Assembly (NCBI GenBank): GCA_050486545.1 | Contig: JBJHDM010000084.1 | Span: 1 to 10,731, forward strand | Length of the DNA stretch: 10,731 nt | Origin: DAOMNN01 sp050486545 | GTDB taxonomy: Bacteria > Pseudomonadota > Gammaproteobacteria > Burkholderiales > Rhodocyclaceae | Direction: 5' to 3' | In this document: piece after piece, positions 1 to 9,900 of the stretch | How positions within the stretch are numbered: the stretch's first letter is position 1 | How the letters are laid out: each line of letters begins with the position of its first letter | Program-made: the position numbers and the translations under genes | The notes under the pieces: generated by a model | Seen by the model: the letters and a program-made list of their open reading frames with translations, nothing else | What the model was told of the DNA's origin: nothing | Databases searched by the model: none

Positions 1-2171
1 AACGCCAGACGATCGTGCTCGCCCGGCCATTGCGCGACGACCACGATGGCTTCGCCGGTATCGTGGCCATCGCCGTCGAACCCCAGGCCTTGCTTGGCAG
101 CGGCCTGGCGGCTCGCTCCTCGAACAATGAGATCCTCACGCTCATGTCGGACCAGGGCGTGGTTCTCGCGCGGTCGCGCGAGCACGAACTGTTCATCGGC
201 CGGCGCATCGACGATGCGGCGGTCGCCACCCTGCGCGCCGCCGACGCGAGCTACTCCGTTCGCCCTTCACCGACCGACGGACGACTGCGCGCCCACGCCT
301 TGCGACGCGTCTCCGGCCTGCCCCTGTACGTCGCGGTCGGCGACACCTTCGACGGGATCGAGGCACAACTGGCACCACGCCGTCAGGCGCTGCTGATCTC
401 GACGACGACCGTCGCCGCGCTGGCCTTGCTGTCGCTGTGGCTCGCCTGGGGCTACGCGCAGCGCCGCACGGCGCAGATCCGCGACCTGGCCGGACTGAAG
501 ACGCAGTTGGAACTGGCCCAGCAGGTTGCCGGCACCGGCAGCTGGATGTGGGATGTCGAGAAAGATCGGATCAACGCCTCCAGACAGGTCTATGAGATCA
601 TCGGCCCCTTGGCGAAAGGCCTTGCACCGCGGCTGGCATCCTTCTTGAAAATCGTTCCCGAAGCAGAGCACCCGGCCATTGTCGACGCGCTGCGGACCTT
701 GCTCAAGTCGGGACGGATCGAACACGAGCATCATATCCTGCGACCCGATGGCGAACCTCGCTTGCTGATGCACAAGGCCTGGGTCACGGAAACGAACGAT
801 GATGGCCGTGCGGTCACCGTCATCGGATCGTGCCGGGACATCACCGAGGAGCGCAGGATCCAGTCCCTGCTCGAAGCACGCAAGCAACGCCTCGATACCC
901 TGATCGAAAGCCTTGCCGAAGGCGTCGTCGTACGGGACCGCGACGGCAGGATCACGCTTGTCAATGACGCAGCCGCCCGGATGGCGGGAAGTACCCGAGA
1001 GGCATTGGTCGGGCAATATCCCGAATCTGCGACGCTGGAGATGGTCGACGAACACGGCGAAGTACTCGCACCCGACGATCACCCGGCAGCCCTCACGATT
1101 CGCAGCGGTCGACCCATCGACCGCCAGCTCTACGGAATACGTCTTACCGGAGCCCGTCTGAACTGGGTCAGCGTTAGCACGCGGCTGCTCCCTCCGGACG
1201 AACATGGCAACGGCGATGCGGTCGTCGTCACCCTTGCCGACGTGACCCGCCTGCGCGATGCCGAACGCGAGGGCCGCATGGCGGCGGCCGTGTTCGCACA
1301 AGTGAGCCAGCCCATCGTCATTACCGATGGTGAATCGCACATCCTTCGCACCAATCGCGCCTTCACCGAAGCATTCGGCTACTCGTTCGAGGAAGCGGTC
1401 GGCAAGAAGATCAGCCTGCTGCGTTCGATGCGACACGACCGGGCGTTCTACGCCGACATCTGGCAGCAGCTCGAGCGCTCCGGATACTGGCATGGAGAGA
1501 TCTGGAACCGTGCCAAGAGCGGCGAGCCCATCCCACTGCTTGCATCGATCACGCGGATCAACGAACCGGTCTCGCGCGAAACCCGTTACGTGGCCGTCTA
1601 CGCCGACCTGCACGACCAGAAAGCCGCCGAAGAGGCCCTGCGCTGGCAGGCCAACCACGACCCCCTGACCGGTCTGCCGAACCGGCAACTGCTCATCGAC
1701 CGCCTGGAAACCGCCATCAGTCACGCCGAGCGCAAGAAAGCTCGCGTGGCGGTCGCATTCATCGACCTGGATCGTTTCAAGCCGGTCAATGACCTTCACG
1801 GGCACCTCGCCGGCGATTTCGTCCTGCAGACGATCGCCGACCGCATGCGCGGCGTGCTCCGTGCGAGCGATACGCTGGCACGGGTGGGCGGGGACGAATT
1901 CGTCGCCGTGCTGGACGACGTCCTCGATCGCCCCGGCATTCGCCGTGCCTTGGCCGCCCTGCTCGCTGCCGTCGCGGAACCGATCGACTGGGAAAACGAA
2001 CGCTTCGAAGTCGGATGTTCGATCGGCGTCGCGTTGTGGCCCGACGACGGAGACGGAGCAGAGAACCTGATCGAGATTGCGGACACGGCCATGTATCGGG
2101 CAAAGGCCGAAGGGCGCGGACGCATCGCCTTTTCCGGCGAAACCGCCACGACAGCCTGCTCACCCGACTGA
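1..2171 (+). CDS. Membrane-bound sensor diguanylate cyclase (dCache end, three PAS-like domains, GGDEF), 5'-truncated
   Basis: Makes the second messenger cyclic di-GMP from two GTP in response to a periplasmic and probably also a cytoplasmic signal. The frame is open through the window's left edge (codons begin at base 3), and the first residues (TIVLARPLRDDHDGFAGIV) match the middle of a dCache/PDC-type extracellular sensor, so the true start lies upstream; the GTG at 15 is not a real start. Residues below are counted from that GTG. A membrane helix lies at about 125-147. PAS-like domains follow at about 165-280, 290-412 and 422-535. The GGDEF domain spans about 545-710. Its active-site motif GGDEF is intact at 625-629, the metal-binding Asp of FIDLDRFK is at 584, and an inhibitory I-site RxxD (RASD) lies at 616-619. 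There is no EAL domain, so it should be a synthase only. The gene ends 32 bp before the convergent ABC operon, with no clear terminator between them. The ligand cannot be told. Confidence 0.93.
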   Translation, partial: RQTIVLARPLRDDHDGFAGIVAIAVEPQALLGSGLAARSSNNEILTLMSDQGVVLARSREHELFIGRRIDDAAVATLRAADASYSVRPSPTDGRLRAHALRRVSGLPLYVAVGDTFDGIEAQLAPRRQALLISTTTVAALALLSLWLAWGYAQRRTAQIRDLAGLKTQLELAQQVAGTGSWMWDVEKDRINASRQVYEIIGPLAKGLAPRLASFLKIVPEAEHPAIVDALRTLLKSGRIEHEHHILRPDGEPRLLMHKAWVTETNDDGRAVTVIGSCRDITEERRIQSLLEARKQRLDTLIESLAEGVVVRDRDGRITLVNDAAARMAGSTREALVGQYPESATLEMVDEHGEVLAPDDHPAALTIRSGRPIDRQLYGIRLTGARLNWVSVSTRLLPPDEHGNGDAVVVTLADVTRLRDAEREGRMAAAVFAQVSQPIVITDGESHILRTNRAFTEAFGYSFEEAVGKKISLLRSMRHDRAFYADIWQQLERSGYWHGEIWNRAKSGEPIPLLASITRINEPVSRETRYVAVYADLHDQKAAEEALRWQANHDPLTGLPNRQLLIDRLETAISHAERKKARVAVAFIDLDRFKPVNDLHGHLAGDFVLQTIADRMRGVLRASDTLARVGGDEFVAVLDDVLDRPGIRRALAALLAAVAEPIDWENERFEVGCSIGVALWPDDGDGAENLIEIADTAMYRAKAEGRGRIAFSGETATTACSPD

Positions 2172-2203
2172 AGGCCGAGCGGGATCGACTGCCGAACCGG
2201 GGT

Positions 2204-3864
<1,661 letters not shown>

Positions 3865-3868
<4 letters not shown>

Positions 3869-5058
3869 CGCCCGGCCCCCTGCGCCGTGCGCTGCGTGTG
3901 CGGATCGACCGCGTCGCGCAGCGCCTCGCCGATGAGGTTGTAGGCGAAAACGGTGAAGAAGATCGCCCCGCCGGGAAACACCGCCAGCCACCAGTTGAAG
4001 GTCGAGGACTGCACCGCCTGGTTGAGCATCTGGCCCCAGGACGGGTCGTCGACCAGGCCCAGGCCGAGGAAGGACAGCGTGGCCTCGGCCAGGATCGCCG
4101 AGGCCACGCCGAAGCTCGCGGCCACCAGCAGCGGTGCCAGCCCGTTGGGCAGCATGTGGCGGAACAGGATGGATGGAAGCGGCAGACCACAGGCCACCGC
4201 CGCCTGCACGAAGTCCTGCTCGCGCAGCTTCAGGAACTCCGCACGCACGTAGCGTGCATACCCCGACCACGACGTGATCCCGATGATGATCATCATCATG
4301 TAGATCGAGCGGCCGAAAAACGCGACGAAGGTGAGCAGCAGGAACAGCGTCGGGATCGCCTCGAAGATCTCGACGAGGCGCATGCCGATGATGTCGACGA
4401 CCCCCGAGAAGTAGCCCATCATGCCGCCGATCAGCGTGCCGATGACGAGCGCGATGCCGGTCGCGATGAACCCGATCCCCAGTGCGATGCGCGAGGCGTG
4501 GATCATGCGGGCAGCCACGTCGGCGCCGTTCTCCTCGGTGCCCAGCCAATGGCGACGCTCGGCTGCCACCAGCGGCGCCTCGATGCCGGTATCGCCGTAG
4601 TCGCGCAGATAGTCCTTGGCCGAGTAGGGAATCGGGGCGCGCACGACGCGCTCGACCAGGCCGGCTGCTTCCATCTCGCGGTAGTGTTCATAGACGGTCA
4701 GCACCGGTGGGGAAACCAGTGCGTAGGCGAGCACCGTCGCGCCGCCGACCCCCAGGAGCCAGGCCAGGACGCGGATCCAGGTCTTTCCGGGCACGAACGC
4801 GAGCGTGACGGCGAGGAAGAAGCCCGCCAGCCAGATCCAGTCGATCGGCTCCAGGTTCGCCAGCGCCGGGCTGCTCGCCTGGCCCTCTACGACGAGGTAG
4901 AGTGGATGCGTGTTCGCGATGAACGGTGCGAAGGTCGCAACCAGCACCAGCAGAACGATCCAGGCCAGTCCGATGCGTGCACCGGTGCGTCGGAGCAAGG
5001 CGCCGAGGACCTGCCTGGACCACGGGCGCGAGGCCTGCAGGCGCGCCGTCTCAGTCAT
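3865..5058 (-). CDS. yejE: Peptide ABC transporter inner-membrane permease, YejE/OppC type, with an extra hydrophobic insert
   Basis: One of the two membrane subunits that form the translocation path. The protein has 397 aa, against about 341 for E. coli YejE. The first helix is at about 28-47. The core BPD_transp_1 domain runs from about 185 to 385 and contains the EAA loop that contacts the ATPase (YVRAEFLKLREQDFVQAA and on, residues 270-310, with HMLPNG at 301-306). Before the core there is a periplasmic-type stretch with the WLGTEENGADVAARMIHASR sequence (171-190), typical of OppC/YejE proteins. Residues 70-130 add about two hydrophobic helices that I do not expect in this family. The ATG at 5058 overlaps the 3' end of the upstream permease by 8 nt and has GAGG 7 nt upstream. 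The stop overlaps the GTG of the ATPase gene, so translation of the two is probably coupled. Confidence 0.92.
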
Positions 5059-6433
5059 AGCTCACCCTCGGATCGGCGATCGCATAGGCGATGTCGGCAA
5101 GCAGGTAACCGGCCAGCGTGAGCAGCCCGGAAATCAGCGTGACCGACAGCACCAGTTCGCGGTCCCGCGTCTGCACCGCCTCGACCGCGAGCTTGCCCAT
5201 GCCGTCGATCGAGAAGATGCTCTCGACGATGACCGACCCCGCGAGCAGGCTGGGCAGCAGCGTTGCCGACACCGTGATCAGCGGCAGCAGCGAGTTGCGG
5301 AAGACGTGTCGCCACAGCACCGTTTCCTCGTCCACGCCCTTGGCGCGCGCGGTGCGGGCGTAGTCGGCCGCGAGGTTCTCGAGCAGCGACGAGCGCGTGA
5401 GCTTGGCGAGAAAGGCCAGCCCGCCGTACGACAGCGCGATGACCGGCAGCACCAGATGCCAGGCACGATCGAACAGGTAGCCGCCGTGAACGATCTCGAC
5501 CCCAAGGGTGCGTGCCAGCCCGATGCCCGTCCCGATCCCGAGCACGCCGCCGAGCACGATGCGCAAGGCCTTGCTCGGGATGCCGGCCACGGCGCCGACG
5601 AGTCCCCCCCCGATCAATGCGAGCAAGCCGTGCAGCGCGGTCGGGAAGCCGCCCTGCAGGTCCGCCGCCATGAGGTACCCGAGCCCGGCCCCGATCAAGG
5701 CGCCACCGACACGACGCGCATCTCTCGGCGCCCGGGCCGCGGCCCACACCAGCAGCGCCGTGCTCAGCCCGAGCAGCACGAACAGCAGCAGCAGATCCGG
5801 CCCACTCGCAAGCCACGGCAGGAAGGTCTGGTCGACCGCTTCGCGACGCACCAGCCCCGCCGTGGGGAACCAGCGCCAATACTGCTCGGACGCGAAGAAA
5901 CCAATGAACAGCACGCCTGCGAGCATCGTCGGCACCGACCACAAGCCGAGCAGAAAGACGTTCGAGGCGACGTCGAAGCGTCCGCCGCGGCTGCGCGCGG
6001 CCTGCACGCCGATCGCGATCGAGACGGCGTAGATGAGCGGGATCGACAGCAGGTTGAGGAGCAGCGTGATCGGCAGGCGTTCGGCAAGCAGGTCCGTCAC
6101 CGGTCTCCCATAGCGGAAGCTCACCCCCAGGTCGGGTCCCTTGGACAGGGAAAAGGCTCCCAGGCTGCCATCGGCCTCGCGCTCGAATCCGACCGGGGAG
6201 ATGTTGTTCAGCCAGCGCAGGTACTGCACCGGTGCCGGCTGGTCGAGGCCGTACAGGCGGTTGTAGTAATCCTCCAGCGCCTGGCGCGACTCGGGCTCCA
6301 GGTTCATCCCGTCGACCAGGGACTGCGCGCTGATGCCGCCAGGGGCCGCGGCCATCACGACGAACACGACGAGCGTGATACCGAACAGGGTCGGCACCAT
6401 CAGCGCGGCGCGGCGCAGCAGATAGACCAGCAT
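5051..6433 (-). CDS. yejB: Peptide ABC transporter inner-membrane permease, YejB/OppB type, with a multi-helix insert
   Basis: The second membrane subunit of the importer. The protein has 460 aa, against about 364 for E. coli YejB. Family landmarks are the N-terminal helix (LVYLLRRAALMVPTLFGIT, 2-20), the conserved YGLDQPAPVQYLRWL (61-75), RPVTDLLAERLP (110-121), and the C-terminal core with the EAA loop (DYARTARAKGVDEE onward, 357-386) followed by GSVIVESIFSIDGMGKLAVEAV (399-420). The extra length is concentrated at about 211-312, a block of roughly three or four hydrophobic segments rich in Gly, Ala and Leu between two regions that are normally closer together. The ATG at 6433 lies 7 nt after the binding-protein stop. 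A strong GGAGG sits 13 nt upstream, inside the end of that gene; the spacing is long, but I see no better start. Confidence 0.92.
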   Translation of the reverse strand: MLVYLLRRAALMVPTLFGITLVVFVVMAAAPGGISAQSLVDGMNLEPESRQALEDYYNRLYGLDQPAPVQYLRWLNNISPVGFEREADGSLGAFSLSKGPDLGVSFRYGRPVTDLLAERLPITLLLNLLSIPLIYAVSIAIGVQAARSRGGRFDVASNVFLLGLWSVPTMLAGVLFIGFFASEQYWRWFPTAGLVRREAVDQTFLPWLASGPDLLLLFVLLGLSTALLVWAAARAPRDARRVGGALIGAGLGYLMAADLQGGFPTALHGLLALIGGGLVGAVAGIPSKALRIVLGGVLGIGTGIGLARTLGVEIVHGGYLFDRAWHLVLPVIALSYGGLAFLAKLTRSSLLENLAADYARTARAKGVDEETVLWRHVFRNSLLPLITVSATLLPSLLAGSVIVESIFSIDGMGKLAVEAVQTRDRELVLSVTLISGLLTLAGYLLADIAYAIADPRVSYD

Positions 6434-6440
6434 GGCCGGA

Positions 6441-8321
6441 CTAGCGCCTCCTTTGCATCGGCGCCGGCACGAACACTTCGACCGGCACCGCCATCAGGTT
6501 CAGCCCCAGCGGCGTCTTCTCGAGGTTGGCGATCCGCTCGTCGACGAAGGCCAGGGTATTGCGCCGGAACAGGAAGGTATAGGGCTGATCATCCACCAGC
6601 ACCCGCTCGGCCTGCCGCCACAACGCCATGCGCTTGGTCTCGTCGACCTCGGCCCGGGCGGCATCGATCAGCCTGTCCAGTTCCGGGTTGCGGTACGCCA
6701 TGAAGTTGTCGCCGCCCTCCATGGTCTGGGAGGAATGGAACATCTGGAAGATGTCGATCTCGATCCCTGAGGTCCACCCCAGCGTGATCGCATCGAAGTT
6801 CTTGTTCTGCAGGTTTTCGAGCATGACCGACCACTCGGTCGGTCGCGGGCGCATCACGATGCCCGCACGCGCATAGAGGTCGCGCAGGAACAGCACCATG
6901 CGCCGCGTATCCTCGTTGTCCTGGAAGAAGGTCATCTCGAACTCGAACCGCTGTCCGTCCGGCCCCTGCAGGACGCCATCGCCGCTGCGATCCTCGAAGC
7001 CGGCCTCGGCGAGCAGCGCGCGGGCGCGCTCCAGGTCGTATTCGATCGGGAGCAGTTCCGGATCGTGCTGGGGAGAACGCGGGCTGAACGGACTGACCGC
7101 CGGTTCCGCATAGCCGAGCAACACTTCCTGGATCACGCGCTGGACATCGGTCAGGTGCGACATCGCCCGGCGCACGCGCGGATCGGCGAAGCGCGTCGGC
7201 GCACCGCCGCGCTCCTGGTTCCAGGCGATGTAGCTGTACCCGGCGGTCGGACTCATGTACTCGAAATGGCGGCTGCGCGCACGCAAGCCTTCATCGTCGA
7301 GCAGGCGCTGGTACTCGCGTGGCCGCGCCCCGTACACGTCGATGTCCTGGTTGCGAAAGGTGGTCAGGCGCGCACTGTCGTTCTCGATCACGCGCCACAC
7401 GATGCGGTCGAAGGACGGATCGACCGGCCCCCAGTAGCGCGGATTGCGCACCAGCTCGACCCGTCCCTGGTCCGGGGTCCAGCCCTCGGGGTCGGCGAGC
7501 CGGTACGGCCCGGATCCGAGGAGCAGGCCTCGGCTCTCGTTGAAGCGGCGCGGCTCGTCGAGGAAGCGTCGATAGAAGTGCTCCGGCAGGATGTCCATCG
7601 TACCGGCCAGTTGCAAGCTGTTGAAATACGGTTCTGCGAAGACGAACTCGACCGTATGGTCGTCGAGCGCGGTGACCCGCTCGATCTTCGACAGATAGGC
7701 ACGGCTGCGAGGTGCCGCGATCACCTCGTTCATGATGAACTCGAACGTGAAGGCCACGTCGTGCGCGGTGAGCGGCTCGCCGTCCGAGAAATTCACGTCA
7801 CGCCGCAAGCGGAAGGTGATCGTCAGGCCGTCTTCCGAGATCGACCAATCCTCTGCGACCAGGCCGCGCCATTCCAGCGTATCGGGATCGCGCACGAGCA
7901 GGGACTCGATCACGTAGGCCTGCACCTCGCTCGCGTACGCGTCGGTCGAAACCAGCGGCGTCAGCGTGCGCAGCCCCGTACCGAAGGCCAGCATCAGCCA
8001 GTCGCCGCTCGCGTAGTCGGGACGAGCGGCGGCACGCCGCGCACGCTCGAAGGCGTCCGGCCCCGACGCGCTGGAGGACACCGCGGGTGCCGTCCCTCCA
8101 GCCACCTGGACCGCACCGCTGCGAAGCGTCTGCTCCAGTTCGCGCAGCACCCCGCGCATACGCCGGATGTCTTCGGCCTGCTCCTGCATGATCCGGGTCA
8201 TCTCCGCCATGCGCTGCCATTGCCGATCGACCTGGATCATCATCAGCACGAGCAGGAGCGCCACCAGCCCGAACCCGAGCCACAGCCCCCATCGGCTGCC
8301 ACCACCCGTTGCCGTCTTCAT
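6441..8321 (-). CDS. Peptide-binding protein of an ABC importer (SBP_bac_5/OppA family), membrane-anchored with a coiled-coil stalk
   Basis: Captures the substrate in the periplasm and delivers it to the YejB/YejE-like permeases. First gene of the operon, in the position of yejA. Of its 626 aa, about 115-600 form the SBP_bac_5 fold: GLVAEDWSISEDGLTITFRL, NFSDGEPLTAHDVAFTFEFI, LGSGPYRL, NPRYWGP and a typical C-terminal FDAITLGWTSG block are visible. The N-terminus is odd. After short Gly/Arg-containing residues comes a hydrophobic helix (about 11-29) without a good cleavage site or lipobox Cys, then a heptad pattern with V31, M38, M41, M45, I52, M55, L59, L62 and L66 at a/d positions, then a Ser/Ala/Gly-rich linker. 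The start at 8321 is preferred over the longer open frame from 8546, because the 75 extra residues look non-coding and cross the divergent gene. Only a weak GGCGGA precedes the ATG. The substrate is inferred to be peptides or muropeptides. Confidence 0.92.
   Translation of the reverse strand: MKTATGGGSRWGLWLGFGLVALLLVLMMIQVDRQWQRMAEMTRIMQEQAEDIRRMRGVLRELEQTLRSGAVQVAGGTAPAVSSSASGPDAFERARRAAARPDYASGDWLMLAFGTGLRTLTPLVSTDAYASEVQAYVIESLLVRDPDTLEWRGLVAEDWSISEDGLTITFRLRRDVNFSDGEPLTAHDVAFTFEFIMNEVIAAPRSRAYLSKIERVTALDDHTVEFVFAEPYFNSLQLAGTMDILPEHFYRRFLDEPRRFNESRGLLLGSGPYRLADPEGWTPDQGRVELVRNPRYWGPVDPSFDRIVWRVIENDSARLTTFRNQDIDVYGARPREYQRLLDDEGLRARSRHFEYMSPTAGYSYIAWNQERGGAPTRFADPRVRRAMSHLTDVQRVIQEVLLGYAEPAVSPFSPRSPQHDPELLPIEYDLERARALLAEAGFEDRSGDGVLQGPDGQRFEFEMTFFQDNEDTRRMVLFLRDLYARAGIVMRPRPTEWSVMLENLQNKNFDAITLGWTSGIEIDIFQMFHSSQTMEGGDNFMAYRNPELDRLIDAARAEVDETKRMALWRQAERVLVDDQPYTFLFRRNTLAFVDERIANLEKTPLGLNLMAVPVEVFVPAPMQRRR
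8118..8231 (-). other. Predicted coiled-coil stalk of the binding protein
   Basis: Residues 31-68 follow the membrane anchor and show hydrophobic residues at 3-4 spacing (31, 38, 41, 45, 52, 55, 59, 62, 66, with Gln at 34 and 48) among charged residues. About five heptads are present, enough for a short dimeric or trimeric stalk. A low-complexity linker (about 69-90) separates it from the binding fold. Confidence 0.65.
8232..8291 (-). other. Predicted uncleaved membrane anchor of the binding protein
   Basis: Residues 11-30 of the binding protein form one continuous hydrophobic segment (WGLWLGFGLVALLLVLMMIQ). It is preceded by Lys2 and Arg10, and no A-x-A or L-x-x-C site follows. The polar heptad-repeat segment begins immediately afterwards. 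This is what a signal anchor looks like, not an exported signal peptide. Confidence 0.7.
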
Positions 8322-8465
8322 GCGCTGTCCGCCTGCTCGCCCGTTCTCATCACTTTCGTACTGTAACCGATTCCACCTGCGCCCAAGGGTGCGGGGATTC
8401 CGTGCTGAACGACAATTGACGTACCATGGGGTTCCCCGACACCCCCCGTCCATTCGCTGCCCGCC
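8322..8465. promoter_or_regulatory. Divergent promoter region between the importer operon and the lytic transglycosylase
   Basis: These 144 nt separate two genes transcribed away from each other, so they must hold promoters for both, unless one gene is served from elsewhere. On the minus strand, TTGGGC (8386-8381) and TACAGT (8365-8360) with a 15-nt spacer make a weak candidate for the importer promoter. On the plus strand, TTGACG (8416-8421) has no good -10 partner, and TACCAT (8422-8427) is a possible -10. I see no clear operator dyad. Confidence 0.45.
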
Positions 8466-9653
8466 ATGCTCCGTGCAAGCCTGCTCACCGCGCTGATCCT
8501 TCTGACCGCCTCCGTCGGCGCCCAGGACGAACGGGCCTTCGCGCACTGCATGAACGAGCTGCGTGGCCAGGCCTCTTCACGCGGTGTCGGCCTCGCAACC
8601 TTCGATCTCCACCTCTCCGGTCTCGAACCGGACATGGGTGTGATCGCGCTGCTCGATCATCAGCCGGAGTTCGTCACGCCGATCTGGGACTACCTCGCCG
8701 GACTCGTCGACGAGGAACGCGTGGCCGACGGCCTGGCCATGCTCGAGCAATGGCGCGAGGTGCTCGACCGGATCGAGGCACGGTTCGGCGTAGACGGCGA
8801 AACGGTGGTGGCGATCTGGGGCGTCGAGAGCAATTACGGGCGGACCTTCGGACGACGAGAGGTCATCCGCTCGCTGGCGACGCTGTCGTGCTTCGGACGA
8901 CGCCAGGACTTCTTCCGCGGCGAGTTCTTCACGACCCTGCAGATCCTCGAACAAGGTCATGTCGATGCCGATGCACTGGTCGGCTCCTGGGCCGGTGCCT
9001 TTGGCCACACCCAGTTCATGCCCTCGACCTTCATGCGCATCGCCGTCGATTTCGACGGGGACGGGCGGCGCGACCTGCTGGGCAGCGTCCCGGACGCGCT
9101 GGCATCGACCGCCAACTACCTGAAGCAGTCGGGCTGGCAGACCGGGCGCCCGTGGGGATTCGAAGTCCGGCTGCCCGAGCGCTTCGATGCCTCCGGCGCC
9201 GGACGCCGCAACAAACAGGCGCTCAGCGCCTGGGCCACACGTGGCCTGCGTCTGATGGATGGCTCCCCGCTGCCTGCCTCGGAAGCCCCCGCGGGCCTGC
9301 TGCTTCCGGCCGGAGCGGACGGCCCCGCCTTCCTGGTCCTGCGCAACTTCGACGCGCTCTTTTCCTACAACGCGGCCGAAAGCTACGCGCTGGCGATCGC
9401 ACACCTTTCGGACCGCCTCCGCGGCCAAGGCCCCTTGGTGACCGCCTGGCCTACCGACGACCCCGGACTGTCACGCGCCGAACGGCGGGAGGTCCAGACC
9501 TTGCTGATCGAGCGCGGCCTGGACATCGGTGAAGTGGACGGGATCATCGGCACGCAGACCCGGCGCGCGATCCGCGACCTGCAACCCTCGCTCGGCCTGC
9601 CGGCGGACGGTCGTGCCGGGCGCAAGCTGCTCGAAGCATTGCGCACGCGCTGA
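8466..9653 (+). CDS. Periplasmic lytic murein transglycosylase, MltB family, with C-terminal peptidoglycan-binding domain
   Basis: Cleaves the MurNAc-GlcNAc bond of peptidoglycan non-hydrolytically, leaving 1,6-anhydroMurNAc ends. The 395-aa protein begins with a Sec signal peptide, probably cut after VGA (17-19). There is no lipobox Cys, so it should be soluble in the periplasm, unlike E. coli MltB. The SLT_2 catalytic domain spans about 22-320. The catalytic acid is Glu121 in IWGVESNYGR. Further family marks are GAFGHTQFMPSTFMR (177-191), the DFDGDGRRD loop (195-203), which resembles the calcium-binding loop described in Slt35, and the ANYLKQSGW region (216-224). Residues 336-393 form a PG_binding_1 domain (VQTLLIERGLDIGEVDGIIG and on), which anchors the enzyme to the wall. 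The ATG at 8466 is chosen because it gives a complete signal peptide; no convincing ribosome-binding site precedes it. It is divergent from the importer operon. Confidence 0.93.
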   Translation: MLRASLLTALILLTASVGAQDERAFAHCMNELRGQASSRGVGLATFDLHLSGLEPDMGVIALLDHQPEFVTPIWDYLAGLVDEERVADGLAMLEQWREVLDRIEARFGVDGETVVAIWGVESNYGRTFGRREVIRSLATLSCFGRRQDFFRGEFFTTLQILEQGHVDADALVGSWAGAFGHTQFMPSTFMRIAVDFDGDGRRDLLGSVPDALASTANYLKQSGWQTGRPWGFEVRLPERFDASGAGRRNKQALSAWATRGLRLMDGSPLPASEAPAGLLLPAGADGPAFLVLRNFDALFSYNAAESYALAIAHLSDRLRGQGPLVTAWPTDDPGLSRAERREVQTLLIERGLDIGEVDGIIGTQTRRAIRDLQPSLGLPADGRAGRKLLEALRTR

Positions 9654-9857
9654 AGAAGGGGCTGCACCACGCGGCCGCGAATCCCTCGACACATTTCCCC
9701 GGCTTTGTAGCAGAATAGCCCTTCCGGGGTCATGCCTATCCGCCGCCTGGCGAGAACTAGGCCGAAATCCGGAAGCGAGCAGGCCGCTCGTGAGGAGGTC
9801 CAACCGATTTCCCCACGCCTGGAGCGCCTGCCTTAGTCCTGCAGCAATCCGCACACA

Positions 9858-9871
9858 GGGGGAGGACCCCC
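9858..9871 (+). terminator. Short GC hairpin in the leader, possible weak terminator or leader structure
   Basis: GGGGG, an AGGA loop and CCCCC form a perfect 5-bp stem. No U-run follows immediately; the nearest T tract is about 20 nt downstream (9894-9897). It is therefore at best a weak intrinsic terminator for the transglycosylase transcript. Confidence 0.2.
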
Positions 9872-9900
9872 CCGAACGATCTAAACAAGTCGGTTTTAGT

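Noticed and set aside
267..1805. 512-codon minus-strand frame opposite the diguanylate cyclase
   Set aside because: The plus strand encodes recognisable PAS and GGDEF motifs, while the antisense product has no recognisable domain or start signal.
3869..4549. N-terminal extension of the ATPase frame up to 4549
   Set aside because: The extension is an out-of-frame reading of the YejE-like permease; ABC homology begins exactly at the GTG at 3868.
7065..8366. 433-codon plus-strand frame opposite the binding-protein gene
   Set aside because: It is a shadow of the SBP_bac_5 coding frame, with no domain and no ribosome-binding site.
8322..8546. N-terminal extension of the binding-protein frame up to 8546
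   Set aside because: It would run through the divergent promoter region and the signal peptide of the transglycosylase gene, and has no family resemblance.
9697..9729. CCCCGG...CCGGGG inverted repeat after the transglycosylase gene
   Set aside because: The 6-bp stem spans a 21-nt loop and has no following T tract; it could be chance in GC-rich DNA.
9732..9836. 34-codon ATG frame in the nirS leader
   Set aside because: It is Arg/Pro-rich with no ribosome-binding site and no recognisable feature.
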